From Chrysomallon squamiferum (lineage: Eukaryota; Mollusca; Gastropoda; Neomphalida; Peltospiridae): a stretch of DNA of 62,000 nucleotides. Below, piece by piece: positions 1 to 11,340 of this stretch; the first letter of the stretch is position 1, and the number at the start of each line of letters is the position of its first letter. A program made the position numbers and the translations under genes. Location: contig CM022673.1 of NCBI GenBank assembly GCA_012295275.1, positions 25,562,261 through 25,624,260 of the forward strand, read 5' to 3'. The notes beneath the pieces are model-generated. The model was given only the letters and a program-made list of their open reading frames with translations. It made no database searches and had not been told where the DNA came from.

Positions 1-395
1 TTGATTATCATCTGTTTTAAATCGTATTCTTATACTCAGAAATGAATATTAAGGCTTTTACATAGACCTGTAATATGGTACTATTTTTTTTTTAGTTTTC
101 GTTTTGTTACAGATATATTAATACATTCCGTGATCTTTGACAGACCAGTCCAGTTACGGAGTTTATACTATATTTGAACTAAAATAAAGATGGTGTACCA
201 GTTAATTTACATAGTTTTTTTTTAATATATATTAAACTAAAATAAAGATGGTTTATAAAGTATTTTTGGCTTTTATTAACAGTATCAGAAATATGCTTAA
301 ACTAGCGTAAATGTGGATTAAGTAAAATATTCAACATATATTAACAACACAGCGTATTTTCTGCTTCTTCAGTAACTGAACTAATTTAAACTTAC

Positions 396-1557
396 GCTGT
401 GATAGATTATATCCAGCTGCTTCTGTTGTCTGTAAAGCTCAGGATATCCAATTTTATACTCAGTTTTAGATAGCTAAAATTATAAACGTTAATTAATCAT
501 GATTCTTCAAATTCTTTTACCTTTTAATCTGATACATATACAAATAAATAAATAATTAAATAAATAAATAATAATAATAATATATATATACAAATGATAG
601 AAAAAAAATAATTAAAACAGAGATGTTCACTTAAGATAAACATAAACACGTTTTGTTTTTAGGACGACATAACATAACATAACATAACATAACTCAAGAG
701 AGCGGGGAGACATGCCTTCTCTAATTCTTGTAAAACAAGGAGGAAACACTTTGACAATAAAACTTGCATTTTGCGTGATTTGAGCTAGCTGTATATGTTA
801 CCAACTTGACAAAAAGAGTTTTTGTTGGAAACTGGCACTCGTGTTTTCATTTCGTAACAGTTTGGGGCAAATCGACCCAGCCCCTTTGTACTCTCACCCA
901 AACCACTGCACCATAAATTTCACGATCTTGGCTACATCGGTAATGATGATGAACTTTATGAAATGGGGAAAACAACGCAGAACGTACCCTTGAAAAAAAG
1001 AAAAGAATTAATCCTGTTGCCGTTCCTGTTTCAGACAGTCTGTGTATATTAATCTATATCTTGTATGGGAAAACGTTTTTTTGCATGTTGAATTTTTACT
1101 GTACTGAGTGACAAATAAGACAACAAGCCAGGTAAACTGTTTCACGATTCCGAGCTGAACTGATTACGTCGTGTCTCTCACCTTGTTTTTTGCCTTCTGT
1201 CTGGTAGCTTCGTCCATCCAGGGAGTTTTGTCGAGAAGCAGCAAAACCTCGTCCTTGATAGCGGTCGTAATATCAGAGATCTGTCAACAACAAATGTTGT
1301 AACGTTATCTGTTATAAACTCTGATAATAATGAAACAATAGCACTAGTTGTGTGTGTGAGATTATGAGCGTGTTCATATACATACAGTGAGCGTGAAACA
1401 ACCACATACATGTTAAAACATACGCGCGCGCGCTAGAGACACACACACACACACGCACGCATCTTTACATCCATGTGGAAATATGTAATATTTGTGTGTG
1501 TGTGTGTAATTTTTTTAAAGTTTGTGTGTGTGTGTGTGTATGAATGTGTGCTTCGTG

Positions 1558-1592
<35 letters not shown>

Positions 1593-4500
1593 GATAAGAT
1601 GCCTGTATGTGTGCAATGTGTTGATATACTGTGTGTGTCAGTGTATGGTTTAGTGTTTGTGTGTTCGATAGTGAGTGTGTATGAGTGTTAATGTATGTGT
1701 GTCTGTGTGTGACTAGCAGTTAATGTGAATGGATTTGTGGATCATCAATACATTTAACATTCCTTTTGTTATCCTAGTATATCCTTCACTTTGTGTCCAT
1801 ACCTTCCCTTTGTGTCTCATACCTTCCCTTTGTGTCTCATACCTTCCCTTTGTGTCACATACCTTCCCTTTATGTCACATACCTTTCATTTGTGTCTCAT
1901 ACCTTCCCTTTGTGTCTCATACCTTCCCTTTGTGTCACATATCTTCACTTTGTGTCCATACCTTTCCTTTGTGTTACATATCTTCACTTTGTGTCCATAC
2001 CTTTCCTTTGTGTTACATATCTTCACTTTGTGTCCATACCTTTCCTTTGTGTCACATACCTTCACTTTGTGTCACATACCTTCACTTTGTGTCACATACC
2101 TTCCCTTTGTGTCACATACCTTCCCTTTGTGTCACATACCTTCCTTTGTGTCACATACCTTCACTTTGTGTCACATACCTTCACTTTGTGTCACATACCT
2201 TCCCTTTGTGTCACATACCTTCACTCTGTGTCACATACCTTCACTTTGTGTTACATACCTTCACCTTTGTGTCACATACCTTCACTCTGTGTCACATACC
2301 TTTCCTTTGTGTCACATACCTTCCCTTTGTGTCACATACCTTCACTTTGTGTTACATACCTTCACTCTGTGTCACATACCTTCCCTTTGTGTCACATACC
2401 TTCCCTTTGTGTTACATACCTTCACTCTGTGTCACATACCTTCACTCTGTGTCACATACCTTTCCTTTGTGTCACATACCTTCCCTTTGTGTCACATACC
2501 TTCACTTTGTGTCACATACCTTTCCTTTGTGTCACATACCTTCACTCTGTGTCACATACCTTTCCTTTGTGTCACATACCTTTCCTTTGTGTCACATACC
2601 TTCCCTTTGTGTCACATACCTTCCTCTGTGTCACATACCTTCACTTTGTGTCACATACCTTTCCTTTGTTCTTGTCTGCGAAATGGTTTGCGACAAACAC
2701 AGCTCCGACGGCTTCAGGCATCTCCTGAGTGACTCTGTAGAAACAGTATTTTTTTTTCCCGAGGAAATTAGGCTGGCCGTGAATGTCGACGTACATCTCT
2801 CTGTTTGCGTGGATGTATTCCCAGGACAAATCCTGCACGTACGTCTCCATCGCCCGCCACATCATGTAGTTGTGTAAGACTCTGGGAAGAAAAAAAAAAA
2901 GAAACAGTTACTGACCTCTAGGTCATAGGTTTTCAACCTGAGGGTTGCGACCCCCAAAGAGATGTCGCCAGCCTTTTTTTCTTCGGGTCGCGAGATCGTT
3001 CTTGAGCGAGGGTAGTTTTATCTTTTTTTTTTTTTTTTTTTTTTTTGTTATCTTGACTTGGAAGGAGGAATAAATAAAAAAACGTGTAGATAGGTTTGGG
3101 ACGCGTCATAGTGAATATAAATTCCTTTTGTATTGTCTTTGGTTGATGAAAATATGGTAACCCGAGATATTATTGAATCAAAATTTTTAAAGGGGGTTTC
3201 ATCGGTCATATTGAGTTATTGCTCGTAAGGGGTCGCGGTATGAATAAGGTTGAAAAACCCGTGCACTACGTTATATCCCATCCGAATCAGTTTCCTACGG
3301 TCTCGTTTACAAAAGGATGCGGGATGTGTTCTCTTGTCTAAATGAGTAATACGGACCCATCCTCATACTTACAAACACTCTGACATACGTAAACTCAAAT
3401 TCATTCACAGAAGATCAGGGAGTAGGTAGATTGAATGACTCTTGTATTAAGTGAATCTGCTAATTAACACTTTTCTAACAAAATATTTTAGTTTTGATAA
3501 ACAGCAAAACAATGTGCTGCGTTGATAGTTCTTTTTAACAACCTCATACTGATAAAAAATAAATATTCATTAATACCTGTGTTGGTTTGAATCCATAAGC
3601 TTCTTGATCAGGGCTGTCATTGCCTTCATGTATCCGACATTATGTACCACGATCTTGGTCATTCCGCTCACACCAAATCCTTTAAACTGATATTGTACTT
3701 GCGATACCCAGTTTATCTGTTTAGAAAGAATTACAGCACGAAACAATCAAAAGTATTGCCATTACAAATTATTACGTATCTAAAATACACTGTGTTACAT
3801 TTACAAATCATTACGTATTTAAAATACACTGTGTTACATTTACAAATCATTACGTATTTAAAATACATTGTGTTACATTTAAAATCATTACGTATTTAAA
3901 ATACACTGTGTTACATTTACAAATCATTACGCAACTAAAATACACTGTGTTACATTTACAAACCATTACGTATTTAAAATATACCGTGTTGCATTTACAT
4001 ATCATTACGTAACTAAAGCCTACAGTACTACATTTACAAATAATTACTTATCTAAAATCTACAGTATTAGATTTACCAAAAATTTCGTATCTAAAATATA
4101 CACTATTACCATTACAAATCATTATATAATTTAAAAGTAAACAGTATTACTGTCCACAAATTATTGTCTCTAAAAATCTACAGTATTAATGTGACAAATA
4201 ATCATACACATCAAATCTACAGTCACAAAACGTAACGCATCTAGCAATCCTGTCTGTAGATCTACAATATTCTTTTTACGACAGTAAAACTTGTACGTAA
4301 GGTTACGTTATTATGAACTGGCTAGAAGACGTACCGTGTTGTTTGTCAAGGTGGTCAGCTTACTCAGGGAGATTTGATTTTCGTTTTCGTACGGGTTTTT
4401 CGTCCAGGGCAAGAGAACGGCCAGCTGTTTGAAAGCAAAAGTAAAACGGAAAATATTAACCCAAAAGTAAAGAAAGACAATAACAAAAACAGTAATGAAT

Positions 4501-4731
4501 AAGAACAAATTGATTTTTCACTTTAACGATAATCGTGTGAAATGTGTGTGACAGGAAGAGAGTGTCACGGTTTGTGCGTGAAATTGTGCGTGTGTGTGGT
4601 TTTTTATCGTGTGTGTGTGTTCACTCGACTAATGGAATTTTAATATTTTTACATTTTTTTTTTTTTGTATTTTTGAAAACTGTTAGTTATTTGTTTGGTA
4701 GTTGAAAGATCTGAAATACATGACATCATCA

Positions 4732-4780
<49 letters not shown>

Positions 4781-5231
4781 ATTAATATGTGAGGACACTT
4801 GAAAATCTTTAAGTGCTGACATTCAATAAATGTGAAATTAATGTAGGTAGGTATATGTACCCGAACTATTCTGCTTTCAATATACCAGACGTCGGTGATG
4901 AACTGTCGCAGTCGTGTGCTTGTGTCGTTGAGCACCACGCCAGAATCGCGCAACAGCAAACTCGCCACTCTGTACATGAACTTCTTGTAATGCTGAATAG
5001 CCTGCAACAACATTACATACAACACATACATACACACACAGAGGTATACATTAATAACAATGTTTTCTTTATTAAACGAACAAAACTGTCAGTATCTTTT
5101 GTTTTGTCAAATCAGTAATAAACGGTAATTCCTTTGTGTGTAAACTTCGAGAACTTCTAATTCTATATCTATATTAAATTTGTCTGTCACTCTGTCTGCA
5201 TATATATATATATATATACACACACATAAAT

Positions 5232-5262
<31 letters not shown>

Positions 5263-5333
5263 TAGATATATAGATATGTATGTATGTATGTATGTATATA
5301 GGCCTATATGTGTGTATGTGTTAATATATATAT

Positions 5334-5376
<43 letters not shown>

Positions 5377-6393
5377 TAGATATGTATGTATGTATGTATG
5401 TATGTAGACCTATATGTGTGTATGTGTTAATATATAGAACGAATAAAATTTGCTCTGTTGAAGTACAGGTGATAAAAATGAGTATAATGAAGAAAACAAA
5501 AAAGCACACGAAAATAGTCAAAAGAACTTAATACTTTGGTTGTAACGCGCCTTTTGTTCGTATCTGCGCTTCTCGTTTTTCATTATTTTACAATAAACGT
5601 TTTTTCTTTTTTTTTCATCTTGAATGTCAAAATGCGCATATCCTTTTCTATCGTCCGGGTTCTTGATCTGAATTCGCTGATAATAAATCTTATCTGATAT
5701 GTAAAATGGTTCATGAGATCAGCTCATAAAAGCTTGTTTACTTTGGTATCGTATTTCACAACTCGTATTTTTTTTTTTTTTTGGCTTCCTTGTTGCAAAT
5801 TAATCATTCTCGGCTGTTTGTAGAAGCAGTTTTATTCTTGTGATGCTCGACAACCCGAGAAATCTTTTATATCGCGCAGCGGGTACATATAGATACAGAA
5901 TGTATATTTATATTTTTTTATTTTGTTTTATTTATTTAATCTGTCTATCTATCTATCTATCGATATGTCAGTCTGTCTTGTCTGTCTATCCATTAATTTT
6001 ATATTTTTAAATTTTTAAATTTAATTTATCCTGAAAGTTGTTGAAAGTTGTGGAGGACGTACAGGTGAAACTTGAATAAGAAGACCAAGTAAAAAGTTCG
6101 GTTCGGGTTTCTGAGGTTTTAGTGTTAAGTGACGCGTATAGACGGGACCGCTTTATTCGCTCGGTGACGGAATTCCGGTTTAGTGCGAATTCGATTTTTA
6201 GAAGTTTTTTTTTGGGGTATAATAATGTAATAAATTTAAATTGCATAACTACTATAATGTCGATAATATCTACTACAATTGTTTTTCTTTTAATTCATAA
6301 CTTTATTACAGAAGAAGAAGAAGAAATTAATTAAAACAAAACAAAAACTAATTCATTAATAATAATAATAATAATAATAATAACAATAATAAC

Positions 6394-6464
<71 letters not shown>

Positions 6465-6471
6465 TAATAAC

Positions 6472-6502
<31 letters not shown>

Positions 6503-7211
6503 TAACAGATAAAAACAAATAATCTATAAGACTGTTTAATTATGGATGCTGCATGTTGCTTAGAACATGGCGGATTTATGTGTGTGTACACTAAAACAAT
6601 ACATCATTAAATAAAAATGTCGTTCACAACAAAGGGCATTTTGTGCTTCTATTTAGAAATAATCAAAAGTAGCTTCATCGCGAGAATTACTTTAAAACTG
6701 TTTTATGTTAAACTGTCACTTCTGAAACTGAAACATCGTTGACTGAACATCGCCAGTATTAATTTAAGTAGAACACCAGTCTAGAATTATGTGTTGTCGA
6801 ACCAGGACATGCTAATGATAAAATAACAGATCAAGGACAAAAAAAAAAAAAAAAAATTGCTTCAATTAATTTTGAAAAGATGACTTATTCATGTCTGCAT
6901 TTAACCGAAATATATTTTAAATTGACAGTAATTTATAACTTCACAGCATACGGGTATAGAATCCGGAAACTAAACAAATACAGTATAGTTCAGTATTGTG
7001 ATTCGGATAATGAAAGGCATTCTAAAAAACCAACAAAAAAATTAATTTATGTATTACTTACCTTTGGGCCGTTCAAACCTAGGTAATGTCGAAGAGTCAG
7101 ATGCCGGGATAGTCCAAAAGGTAACAGCTGCAAAAAAAAAAAAAAAAAAAAATTCAAACAGCGATTTTATAATGTGCGATAAGTTAGTTGATTTTCATTA
7201 GTTATTTAGAA

Positions 7212-7254
<43 letters not shown>

Positions 7255-8221
7255 TATTCTCTGATTAATTTACTAAATATTTAGTCCAGAGATCTTTAAC
7301 AAAAAGAATGTGAAATTTTCTATAAAAAAAAAATAAAAAAAAATAAAATAAAATAAAATGTTTATACATGGAAAAATAATATACGGGGTAAAAAAAAAAA
7401 AAAAAGAAATAAAGAATTAACATATGGGACAAGTTTGATTATGAACCGAGTTTTAATTATTTCACCTCAATTAATCTGTGTTTCAGATCGTTGGCCACGT
7501 CGCGTTCGACTCCAAATTTCCAGAAAGCATCGACGCCAAGATCGGTCTGAAGAGTTTTCAGAGAATCCGCCAAACTGAACGTCGCGTTGTTCCACGTACC
7601 CAGGAAGTAGGCCCCGCCCAGCCTGCCGACCACCGAGTCGAGGAACGGGCGCCCTCGGAGCCTCTCGGTGGTGAAGTCGTCCAAACACGACTTGTACAGG
7701 TCCTTCACCTTGCGTTCCGAGGACCAGTCGTTCGCGTCTTGAGACCGGAGCAGAATCCGTTCTATTCGATCGGTGTTCTTCTGCATGACGTCGATCAGAG
7801 CAGAATCCTTCTGATCGGGGTTGACGCTGTGAAGGTCGCTGTAGCTGCCGCATGCATACTGGTAGAAGTTGTCGCAGGGCTTTTTGTCCGTTTTCAGATT
7901 GGACAGGACGTACGACACGCTGTCCAGACAAAGCTTGTCCAGACAAGGCATAACAGGACAAGACTTGTTCAGACAAGGCTTGTCCAGACAAGACTTGTTC
8001 AGACAAGGCTTGTCCAGACAAGGCTTGGTCAGACACTCGTGTGTGTCACTTGTCACTGGACGTCTGTTCTGACCCAGCAGAACGGCGAGGGTGATGCAGA
8101 TGAAGACGAGTACGAATATTACGACCAGAATCAACAGTTCTCTCAAACCAACAGCAAACTTTCGAGTGATCGTCCCGATAACTGGAATCTTGTCACTCTC
8201 CACTTTGAATTCCATCGTCAT
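396..8221 (-). CDS. M13 family metallopeptidase (neprilysin/ECE-like), paralogue 1, 3' end off-window
   Basis: Eight coding exons: 8221-7466, 7127-7062, 5001-4861, 4424-4335, 3716-3577, 2881-2659, 1280-1182 and 473-396 (about 531 aa so far). M13 enzymes are zinc ectopeptidases that cleave peptides outside the cell. Seen: a short cytoplasmic tail, one membrane segment (about residues 28-50), a Cys-rich stalk, then the family N-terminal signature KPCDNFYQYACGS. Later exons carry YKKFMYRVASLLLRDSG, SWEYIHANREMYVDI, MPEA and TPWMDEATR, all typical of M13. Exons 2 and 4-8 have exactly the lengths of the neighbouring paralogue (66, 90, 140, 223, 99, 78 bp), which supports every junction. The zinc-binding exons would lie left of position 1, so catalytic competence cannot be judged. 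Odd features are a pentapeptide Cys repeat in the stalk and a splice-donor minisatellite after exon 6. The start codon is the first ATG of the open exon; an alternative ATG lies two codons on. Confidence 0.9.
1437..1710. repeat. (CA)n/(TG)n-rich low-complexity stretch
   Basis: Alternating CA then TG dinucleotide runs with interruptions, in intron 6 of M13 paralogue 1, next to the 20-bp minisatellite. Confidence 0.85.
1780..2660. repeat. 20-bp minisatellite built from the exon 6 splice donor
   Basis: Roughly 40 tandem units of about 20 bp (plus strand CACATACCTTCCCTTTGTGT and variants) fill the start of intron 6 of M13 paralogue 1. Read on the gene strand each unit is GTATGTGACACAAAGTGAAG. 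The first unit begins exactly at the exon 6 donor (AAG|GTATGTG at 2659/2658). Units vary at a few positions (CCC, CAC, TTC) and in length (19-21 bp). The long plus-strand reading frames here are a by-product of the repeat. Confidence 0.9.
2924..3263. mobile_element. Non-autonomous hAT-like element (MITE), about 340 bp
   Basis: Imperfect terminal inverted repeats: the left end has TTTTCAACCTG and GCGACCCCC, and the right end has GGGGTCGCGG and GGTTGAAAAACCC. This resembles the CAGTGGTTCTCAACC-type ends of hAT-derived elements known from many animals. Flanks CTCTAGGT and CACTACGT match at 6 of 8 bases, which could be a decayed 8-bp target duplication. No transposase coding is present. It sits in intron 5 of M13 paralogue 1. 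Confidence 0.6.
3735..4250. repeat. 39-bp degenerate tandem repeat
   Basis: About 12 units of 39 bp with the core ATTACGTATTTAAAATACAC followed by TGTGTTACATTTACAAATC. The units are well conserved at 3755-3990 and increasingly degenerate towards 4250. The array lies in intron 4 of M13 paralogue 1. Confidence 0.8.
4733..4780. repeat. (ATT)n microsatellite
   Basis: Uninterrupted ATT triplets about 80 bp downstream of the exon 3 donor of M13 paralogue 1. Confidence 0.9.
5195..5440. repeat. GATA/GTAT microsatellite block, duplicated
   Basis: Two tandem copies, about 100 bp each, of a compound block: a GATA run, a GTAT run, then CCTATATGTGTGTATGTGTT. The block lies in intron 2 of M13 paralogue 1. 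Confidence 0.8.
6355..6502. repeat. (AAT)n microsatellite with AAC interruptions
   Basis: Nearly 150 bp of AAT triplets in intron 2 of M13 paralogue 1. A similar shorter run lies at 7206-7253 in intron 1. Confidence 0.9.
7920..8037 (-). repeat. In-frame 15-bp repeat encoding a Cys pentapeptide array
   Basis: Inside exon 1 of M13 paralogue 1, just outside the membrane segment, a 15-bp unit repeats and encodes (P/S)CL(D/N)K, as in KPCLDKPCLNKSCLDK. Eight cysteines fall at five-residue spacing. The last unit (KLCLDS) is the ordinary M13 element preceding the catalytic-domain start, and the paralogue has only that one unit (KLCLES). The unit contains CTTGTCCAGACAAG, a near-palindrome. One unit has diverged (SCPVMP). 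Confidence 0.85.
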
Positions 8222-8718
8222 GATTGCTCTTCAGTTGGCGTTCGTCTTTCTTTTCCTCTTGTTTTTATTTTATTTTTAATTTTATTTTAAACAGTGCTTC
8301 CAGACTGGTTACACTCAATGAGAACGTATGTGTGTCCCAGTAGCGAGTCGACTGCAAAGTAATATATATGCCGTAAGTCATTCGATATTTATAAGGCGAC
8401 TTGCAAATAGCACAGGTAAAAAAAAAAAAAAAGTACCAGGCTGTAACCAATGAACCCCGACAGCGTCAGTGTTTCTTCTTTTTAAAACCTTTTATACGAA
8501 CATTGAAAGAGGAAAGACACAAAACAAAAACAGTCGTAACATTATAGGACTGCTGTACTGAGGTCTTGTGCATGTTCTTCAGTTTATCGAGCATGTCGCT
8601 ATATATAGTTCAGTGTTAATGATCACCTTGCAAGCGACAAACAACAATGTTAGGTGAATTTAAACAAACAAACCGCAAATAAATAAATAAATAAATAAAT
8701 AAAATAATAATACAAAAA

Positions 8719-8749
<31 letters not shown>

Positions 8750-9155
8750 CAGTTGTTATATTATAGATGACATTTATTTATTTATTTATTTTATTATTAT
8801 TATTATTTTTTTTATATAGCTTATTCTAAATCCTTAATAATTCTTCACGGATTTTATCGAGCGCGAAACTGATATGTTTCTATGGTGACAGCCAGGCACG
8901 TTGTCAGTACGTCCAATGAATGCTAATAGGAAAAAAAAAAATAATAATAATAATAAAAAAACTTTATGCAAGTCATAATAATAAAACATTTTTATACCAG
9001 TTTTCAAAAAGCCGCATCTTTTCATCTTTTTATAATCTGTCATAGCACATAAAAAACAAAAAAAAAAAAAAACAAAAAAAACAACAACAATAAAAAAAAA
9101 AAAATCATATTTTTAAAATATATATAAAAACTGTTAAAATTACTATGGATAGACA

Positions 9156-9194
<39 letters not shown>

Positions 9195-9476
9195 CATGCA
9201 TGGATAATAATAATAATAATAATAATAATGCACTAGTAATGACAACAGTACTGCTAGCTGAAGTTATTTGTACTTGTAATGGGAATTCTGCTGTAATTTC
9301 TTCTTTTGACGAGCAACCCGCTCGTAGATTTAAAAAGGTCATGTGAAATATAACACGGTCATTTTTGTCTTCGCCCTTCAGCTAGATTAGTCCTTTTATT
9401 CACCACGATAGCTTTTAACATTGTTTAGTTTGAATCAAAGGAGCTGCAGAACAATGAGATATCACTGACACACAAC

Positions 9477-10300
9477 CGTGCAGAATACGGACTGTGAGAC
9501 GTGCAGAATACAGACTGTGAGACGTGCAGAATACGGACTGTGAGACGTGCAGAATACGGACTGTGAGACGTGCAGAATACAGACTGTGAGACGTGCAGAA
9601 TACGGACTGTGAGACGTGCAGACTACAGACTGTGAGACGTGCAGAATACGGGCTGTGAGACGTACAGAATACGGACTGTGAGACGTACAGAATACGGACT
9701 GTGAGACGTGCAGAATACGGACTGTGCGACGTGCAGAATACGGACTGTGAGACGTGCAGAATACAGACTGTGAGACATGCAGAAGAATATTGCAGGACTG
9801 TGAGACGTGCAGAATACAGACTGTGAGACGTGCAAAATTCAGACTGTGAGACGTGCAGAATACAGACTGTGAGACGTGCAGAATACAGACTGTGAATGTT
9901 AGCGAATGTTAGCGAGCGATAAAGAAGATAAATAATTGTGAAAATAAAAACATGCAATGCAGAATACAGACTGTGAGACGTACAGAATACGGACTGTGAG
10001 ACGTACAGAATACAGACTGTGAGACGTGCAGAATACGGACTGTGAGACGTGCAGAATACGGACTGTGAGACTTGCAGAATACGGACTGTGAGACCTGCAT
10101 AATACGGACTGTGAGACGTGCAGAATACGGACTGTGAGTCGTGTGAATACAGTCTGTGAGACGTACAAAATACAGACTGTGAGACATGCAGAATACGGAC
10201 TGTGAGACGTGCAGAATACGGACTGTGAGACGTGCAGAATACGGACTGTGAGACGTGCAGAATACGGACTGTGAGTCGTGCAGAATACAGACTGTGAATG
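9477..10300. repeat. 23-bp minisatellite with a higher-order duplication
   Basis: About 30 copies of a 23-bp unit containing GTGCAGAATACGGACTGTGA lie between the two M13 genes. The array is split at 9895-9957 by a non-repeat segment (TGAATGTTAGCGAATGTTAG, then AAGATAAATAATTGTG). The same segment recurs at the right end of the array (10297-10380), so array and flank were duplicated together. Long open frames across it are artefacts of the repeat. Confidence 0.85.
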
Positions 10301-10489
10301 TTAGCGAATGTTAGCGAGCGATAAAGAAGATAAATAATTGTGAAAATAAAGAAGATAAATAATTGTGAAAATAAAAATATGTAATGGTGTAATAACGTCA
10401 CGGGGGCCCAAATCTGACAAAAGGAGACATCAACAACTTTCAAAATAAATTAAATTTAAAAATAATAAAATATAAAATAGACACACCCA

Positions 10490-10703
10490 TAGAGAGAGAG
10501 ATAGATATGTAGACTGATATATAGATAGATAGGTAGGCAGACAGAGAGATAGATAGATAATTAGAGCGATAGAGACATAGAGATAGACAGATAGACAGAC
10601 AGAAGATAGATAGATATATAGATAGGTAGATAGGTAGATAGGTAGAGAGAGAGACATAAATAGAGCGATAGAGCGATAGCGAGATAGCTAGACATATAGA
10701 TAA

Positions 10704-10752
<49 letters not shown>

Positions 10753-10756
10753 GATA
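10490..10756. repeat. GATA-type tetranucleotide repeat region
   Basis: Imperfect GATA, GAGA and GACA repeats ending in a clean (GATA)n run at about 10700-10750. Intergenic. Confidence 0.85.
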
Positions 10757-10844
10757 AATTAAAACAATAAAATTAATAAATAAATGAATATATTTTAGCT
10801 TACAAGTAATAATACCCTAGCCTTTACTAATAAAAAAAAAAAAA

Positions 10845-11340
10845 AATCAGCATATTCTAGTTTATTAATCTTTATGGCGAAATCATGATATTCTCTTTTG
10901 CTAATAATCATACAGAAATCAGCATGTTCTCTTTCACTAATCATTTTATAGATATCAAAATGTTCTAGTTAAACCAAACATCTATTTCAGTAATCATCAT
11001 ATTCTGTTTTACTAATCATCATATACACATTATCATATTGTATTTTACTAATCATCGAATACAGATCATCATAATCCATTTTACTAATCATTATACAGAC
11101 ATCATAATAATCTTGTTTACTAATCATCTTATAGACATTATCATATTCTATTTTCCTAATCACCACAGAGATCCTTCACATTCTATTTTACTGATCATCA
11201 TATACAGATAATCATATTCTACCTTACTAATCGTATTTTATAGTTTTCTAATTTTCAAAAAGATATCAGTCTGTTTCTTGTTTAAAAATCATCATGTAGG
11301 TAGATATAAACGTGTTCTAGTTTACTGAACATTAACAACA
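10845..11340. repeat. Degenerate repeat of about 40 bp
   Basis: A degenerate motif of the type TTTTACTAATCATC followed by ATA, CAGA and ATCATATTCTA recurs about a dozen times. Period and edges are approximate. Intergenic between the two M13 genes. Confidence 0.55.

Noticed and set aside
1-395. Search for exon 9 (zinc-site exon) of M13 paralogue 1
   Set aside because: No acceptor plus matching frame is present; the exon must lie beyond the left edge.
1729-2877. Long plus-strand open frames (up to 382 codons) of repeating Cys/Phe/His peptides
   Set aside because: All three plus frames are open only because the 20-bp minisatellite has no stops. The region is intron plus antisense of M13 exon 6.
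7478-8290. 270-codon plus-strand open frame
   Set aside because: Antisense shadow of M13 paralogue 1 exon 1, which has the signature residues in the other strand.
9415-10443. 342-codon minus-strand frame of SQSVFCTSH-like repeats; also considered a CRISPR array
   Set aside because: The 23-bp units are contiguous, with no unique spacers, and the context is animal nuclear DNA. It is a minisatellite.
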